This document shows positions 59,702 to 64,000 of a stretch of DNA of 64,000 nucleotides, one piece after another. A program made the position numbers and the translations under genes. The notes under the pieces were generated by a model. The model was not told the origin of the DNA. It ran no database searches and saw only the letters and a list, made by a program, of their open reading frames with translations. The DNA comes from Pseudomonadota bacterium (GTDB lineage: Bacteria > Pseudomonadota > Gammaproteobacteria > Burkholderiales > Thiobacteraceae). The stretch is taken from positions 239,485 to 303,484 of the forward strand of contig JAKANO010000002.1 of NCBI GenBank assembly GCA_021812385.1, given 5' to 3'. Each line of letters opens with the position of its first letter. The stretch's first letter is position 1.

Positions 59702-60448
59702 ATGGACTGGTTTTTTGAACTCCAAACGGATCTAGGTGCTTTTGCTGTCAGCTGCACCATTGTCGCCGCCTATTACTACTTTCTCTGGCGCAAGACGCGC
59801 AATAACCCCACCTACACCATCCACGGCGTGAATGCCTTGGCACGCAAGCTTTGGGTGGAAAACATCATGCGCAACTCCGCCAAGGACATCATGGCGGTAC
59901 AGACACTGCGCAACTTCATCATGGCGCCGACGCTCATGGCCTCCACCGCGGCCCTGCTCATCATCGGCACACTAACGCTTTCCGGCCAGGCTGAAAATAT
60001 TTCGCACAGCTGGCACGCCCTGAGCCTCGGGGGCTCCCATTCCACCGAACTGTGGATCATGAAAGTAATGCTGCTGTTGATAGACTTCATCGTGGCCTTC
60101 TTCGCATTCGCCATGTGCGTGCGCCTGGCCAATCACGTCCTGTTCATGGTGAACGTGCCTGAGCACGACGCCCACCACAATCTTTCGCCTTCGGCGGTCG
60201 CACGCCGTCTACACCGCGCCGGCAACATGTTCGCCATCGGCATGCGCGCCTTCTTTTTTGCCATCCCCTTGGTGTTCTGGCTATTCGGCCCATATTTTTT
60301 GTTGATCTCGTCGATTGGGCTAGTCATCGCGCTTTACAACCTCGACCGCAGCGAAAAACAACCAGAAGATGAAAAAAAAATCGCGCCGTCGTCGCCCTTG
60401 ACTAAAGAGAGTTCGGTCGTTTCCATGCCATCGAAGGGCAGCAAATAG
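59702..60448 (+). CDS. DUF599 domain-containing membrane protein
   Basis: RKTRNNPTYTIHGVNALARKLWVENIMRNSAKDIMAVQTLRNFIMAPTLMASTAALLIIGTL. Confidence 0.88.
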   Translation: MDWFFELQTDLGAFAVSCTIVAAYYYFLWRKTRNNPTYTIHGVNALARKLWVENIMRNSAKDIMAVQTLRNFIMAPTLMASTAALLIIGTLTLSGQAENISHSWHALSLGGSHSTELWIMKVMLLLIDFIVAFFAFAMCVRLANHVLFMVNVPEHDAHHNLSPSAVARRLHRAGNMFAIGMRAFFFAIPLVFWLFGPYFLLISSIGLVIALYNLDRSEKQPEDEKKIAPSSPLTKESSVVSMPSKGSK

Positions 60449-60467
60449 GATTGGACCGTGCTTAGCA

Positions 60468-60502
60468 ATGCAAGACGGCAGGTAAAACCTGCCGTCTTGC
60501 AT
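60468..60502. terminator. Perfect 16-bp stem hairpin between convergent genes
   Basis: atgcaagacggcaggt-aaa-acctgccgtcttgcat. Confidence 0.65.
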
Positions 60503-60525
60503 TTGCACCAAGCGAATTTAAGTTG

Positions 60526-61287
60526 CTAGCTGCACATCTTCAGATGCAAGGCCTGCACCACTTCGCCGCTCAGCGCATTCTGCAGAAAAGCCACGACGCC
60601 GGTTTTAGCGCTTTGCCATTCTGGCTTTAATGGCATGGTTTGCATCAAGGGCGCAGCGCCGATGCGCAACGGTCCGCGCCATTCGCGCACCACATATTCG
60701 TGATGCAACTTAACGCCGGAATTCTCGCCGGCCGCCACGTCAGACCATAAATCGTTCTCATACAGGGCGAGGTATAACACTAAATTTTCTTTTTGGCCGC
60801 TGACCGATACTTGGGCTTCGACGCGATCCGCAGCGCGCCTGGAAATCTTGAGCTGGATATTCGCGCGTGCCGGCGCTTGCTTCAAAGCATCCAGCTGCCG
60901 GGTCAAGCTGCTAGTGCTTAACCAACTGCGAAAATCACGGCCATTGATCATCACTTGCGGTGTATACACCACGCCCGATCCAGCCAGCCGGGCCATTTCG
61001 CGCTGCCGTGCGGAAAAGCCCGGATTGGCGAAGCGGTCGCGCCAGCCGATGTAATCCCAGTAATCCACATGCAGCGCCAGCGGTATGAGCCGATCCGCGG
61101 TAAAACCTTGTGACGCAAGCTGGCTCACCCAGCGGTCAGCGGGCGGGCAGCTGCTACAACCCTCGGAGGTATACAGCTCCAACAAAGCCACCCGCGCGGG
61201 GCCGCTGCTGGCGCCGCATTCCCCGGCCAATACCGCTGGCGATAATAGCAATGGCAGGCAAGCCGCATATGCAAGGCGTAACAACAT
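60526..61287 (-). CDS. DUF1223 domain-containing protein (thioredoxin-like, secreted)
   Basis: VALLELYTSEGCSSCPPADRWVSQLASQGFTADRLIPLALHVDYWDYIGWRDRFANPGFSARQREMARLAGSGVVYTPQVMINGRD. Confidence 0.92.
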   Translation of the reverse strand: MLLRLAYAACLPLLLSPAVLAGECGASSGPARVALLELYTSEGCSSCPPADRWVSQLASQGFTADRLIPLALHVDYWDYIGWRDRFANPGFSARQREMARLAGSGVVYTPQVMINGRDFRSWLSTSSLTRQLDALKQAPARANIQLKISRRAADRVEAQVSVSGQKENLVLYLALYENDLWSDVAAGENSGVKLHHEYVVREWRGPLRIGAAPLMQTMPLKPEWQSAKTGVVAFLQNALSGEVVQALHLKMCS

Positions 61288-61396
61288 GATTGGTGCCCCC
61301 GCAGTTTATTTTATGCCGATAACATCGCAATTGTAGCGGATAAAAACCCTAACACTTACGCTTAGCACCCTAAACTCCCGCATCAAAACGCCGTTA

Positions 61397-62347
61397 ATGT
61401 TTTCAGACATTCTCGAAGCATGCAATAAATCCATGAAACTTATACCGCTAAGACGCATCGATTTGACGATAGGCAAGCCCTTGCCTTGGGCCATCTATGA
61501 CAAAAACCAAAACCTGATGATGCGCGCCGGCGAGGTTATTGAGACGCACCCACAATTTGAAGGACTGATAAAAAGGGGACTGTTCAGGCTGCCGAAAAGC
61601 ATTGCAGCCCCGGCACAAGGCGTGGCCATGGCCGCCATGCCGGCAGCCGGCGCGGAAAATACCGGCAGCGATTCCAGCTACGATTTCGAAGAAATGAAAT
61701 TGCCGGTAGGCAGCCGGCTGCAGCTGCAACTTTCCACCGATCAAGACAGCGAGCGCCACAACGCAAAATATCTTGGCCATATCAAAGGCGTGAGCTTGTT
61801 GGTCACCACCCCTGTGGTCGATGGCAAAGTATTGTTCATTCGGGAAGGCCAGACTTTCATCGTCCGCACCTTCACCGGCAAGACGGCTTTCGGTTTCACG
61901 GCCAGCGTCATTCGCGCGTGCAATGCCCCCACGCCCTATCTGCACCTGAGCTACCCCAAGCAATTGCATGGCGTCGAAATTCGCAGCACCAAGCGCTTAG
62001 CGGTCAACATTATCGCCTCAATACAGCTCCTCAACAGCGAGGCCGCCAGCGTGTCTGGCCTGATCGTCAATGTGAGCCCGAGCGGCGCTTTGATTGCGGC
62101 AACCAAAGCATTGGGTAAAGTAGGCGAATCGATCCTCGTCACTTTTCGTGTAAAACTCGGCCCGATCGATGGCTATATCGAAACCAAGGGCATCATTCGC
62201 TCCATCACGCACGTGGAAGACGGCGCCGGCGAGGATGCGCAAAAGCTCAACCACGGCATCCAATTCAAAGAACTACAGCAGCCAGACATCCTCCTGCTGC
62301 ATAGCCTCGCCTACCAAAAAATGGTGGATGGCTCGGCTGAAGTCTGA
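61397..62347 (+). CDS. PilZ / flagellar brake (YcgR-like) domain protein
   Basis: VGSRLQLQLSTDQDSERHNAKYLGHIKGVSLLVTTPVVDGKVLFIREGQTFIVRTFTGKTAFGFTASVIR (YcgR N-terminal-like), then VSGLIVNVSPSGALIAATKALGKVGESILVTFRV (PilZ-like). An alternative start at 61433 is possible. Confidence 0.8.
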   Translation: MFSDILEACNKSMKLIPLRRIDLTIGKPLPWAIYDKNQNLMMRAGEVIETHPQFEGLIKRGLFRLPKSIAAPAQGVAMAAMPAAGAENTGSDSSYDFEEMKLPVGSRLQLQLSTDQDSERHNAKYLGHIKGVSLLVTTPVVDGKVLFIREGQTFIVRTFTGKTAFGFTASVIRACNAPTPYLHLSYPKQLHGVEIRSTKRLAVNIIASIQLLNSEAASVSGLIVNVSPSGALIAATKALGKVGESILVTFRVKLGPIDGYIETKGIIRSITHVEDGAGEDAQKLNHGIQFKELQQPDILLLHSLAYQKMVDGSAEV

Positions 62348-62415
62348 GCGATTCCGCGCTTGAAATGCGCAACCCCCGGAACCACTTTAAAGCAGTAAAA
62401 TAACGCTGAATAACG

Positions 62416-62437
62416 CGGGGCCGCATGCGCGGCCCCG
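62416..62437. terminator. GC-rich hairpin downstream of the PilZ gene
   Basis: cggggccgc-atgc-gcggccccg. Confidence 0.5.
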
Positions 62438-62476
62438 ATCATTTTCTGTTCACCCTTTAAATGCTTAAGAGATGCT

Positions 62477-64000
<1,524 letters not shown>

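Noticed and set aside
59456-59725. 89-aa minus-strand ORF
   Set aside because: AT-rich intergenic DNA, overlaps the DUF599 start, no Shine-Dalgarno or domain recognised.

Overview
The window is a gene-dense bacterial chromosome segment with no rRNA or tRNA that I could recognise. Its gene order (fimV-usg-asd-leuB/leuD/leuC and metZ-purF-cvpA-folC-accD-trpA/B/F-truA) is typical of Betaproteobacteria. That taxonomic placement is inference. Most of 0.5-24 kb is housekeeping and biosynthesis: htpG, metZ, purF, cvpA, folC, accD, trpABF, truA, fimV, asd and leuBCD. A HigBA toxin-antitoxin pair is inserted between purF and metZ. metZ is preceded by a SAM-II-like riboswitch and terminator. 24-31 kb is a heavy-metal RND efflux cluster with a His-rich secreted protein, a DUF3240 protein and a decayed EamA transporter. 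31-46 kb holds an MFS transporter, aroC, a PAS/GAF/GGDEF protein, an M17 peptidase, a pyruvate dehydrogenase operon with a fused E2-E3 polypeptide, and an OmpR/EnvZ-type two-component system. The most interesting part is 47-59.3 kb. There a sigma54-type two-component system is divergent from a SulP anion transporter and a six-gene Hyf/complex-I-like membrane complex. The large subunit of that complex has lost all the Ni-ligand CxxC motifs. A good sigma54 promoter and an IHF-like site lie between the two divergent units. Long imperfect inverted repeats built of heptamers (CGCCAAG, CGCAGAG, CACGGAG types) are scattered in intergenic regions, including twice inside the pdh operon. The window ends inside ettA.
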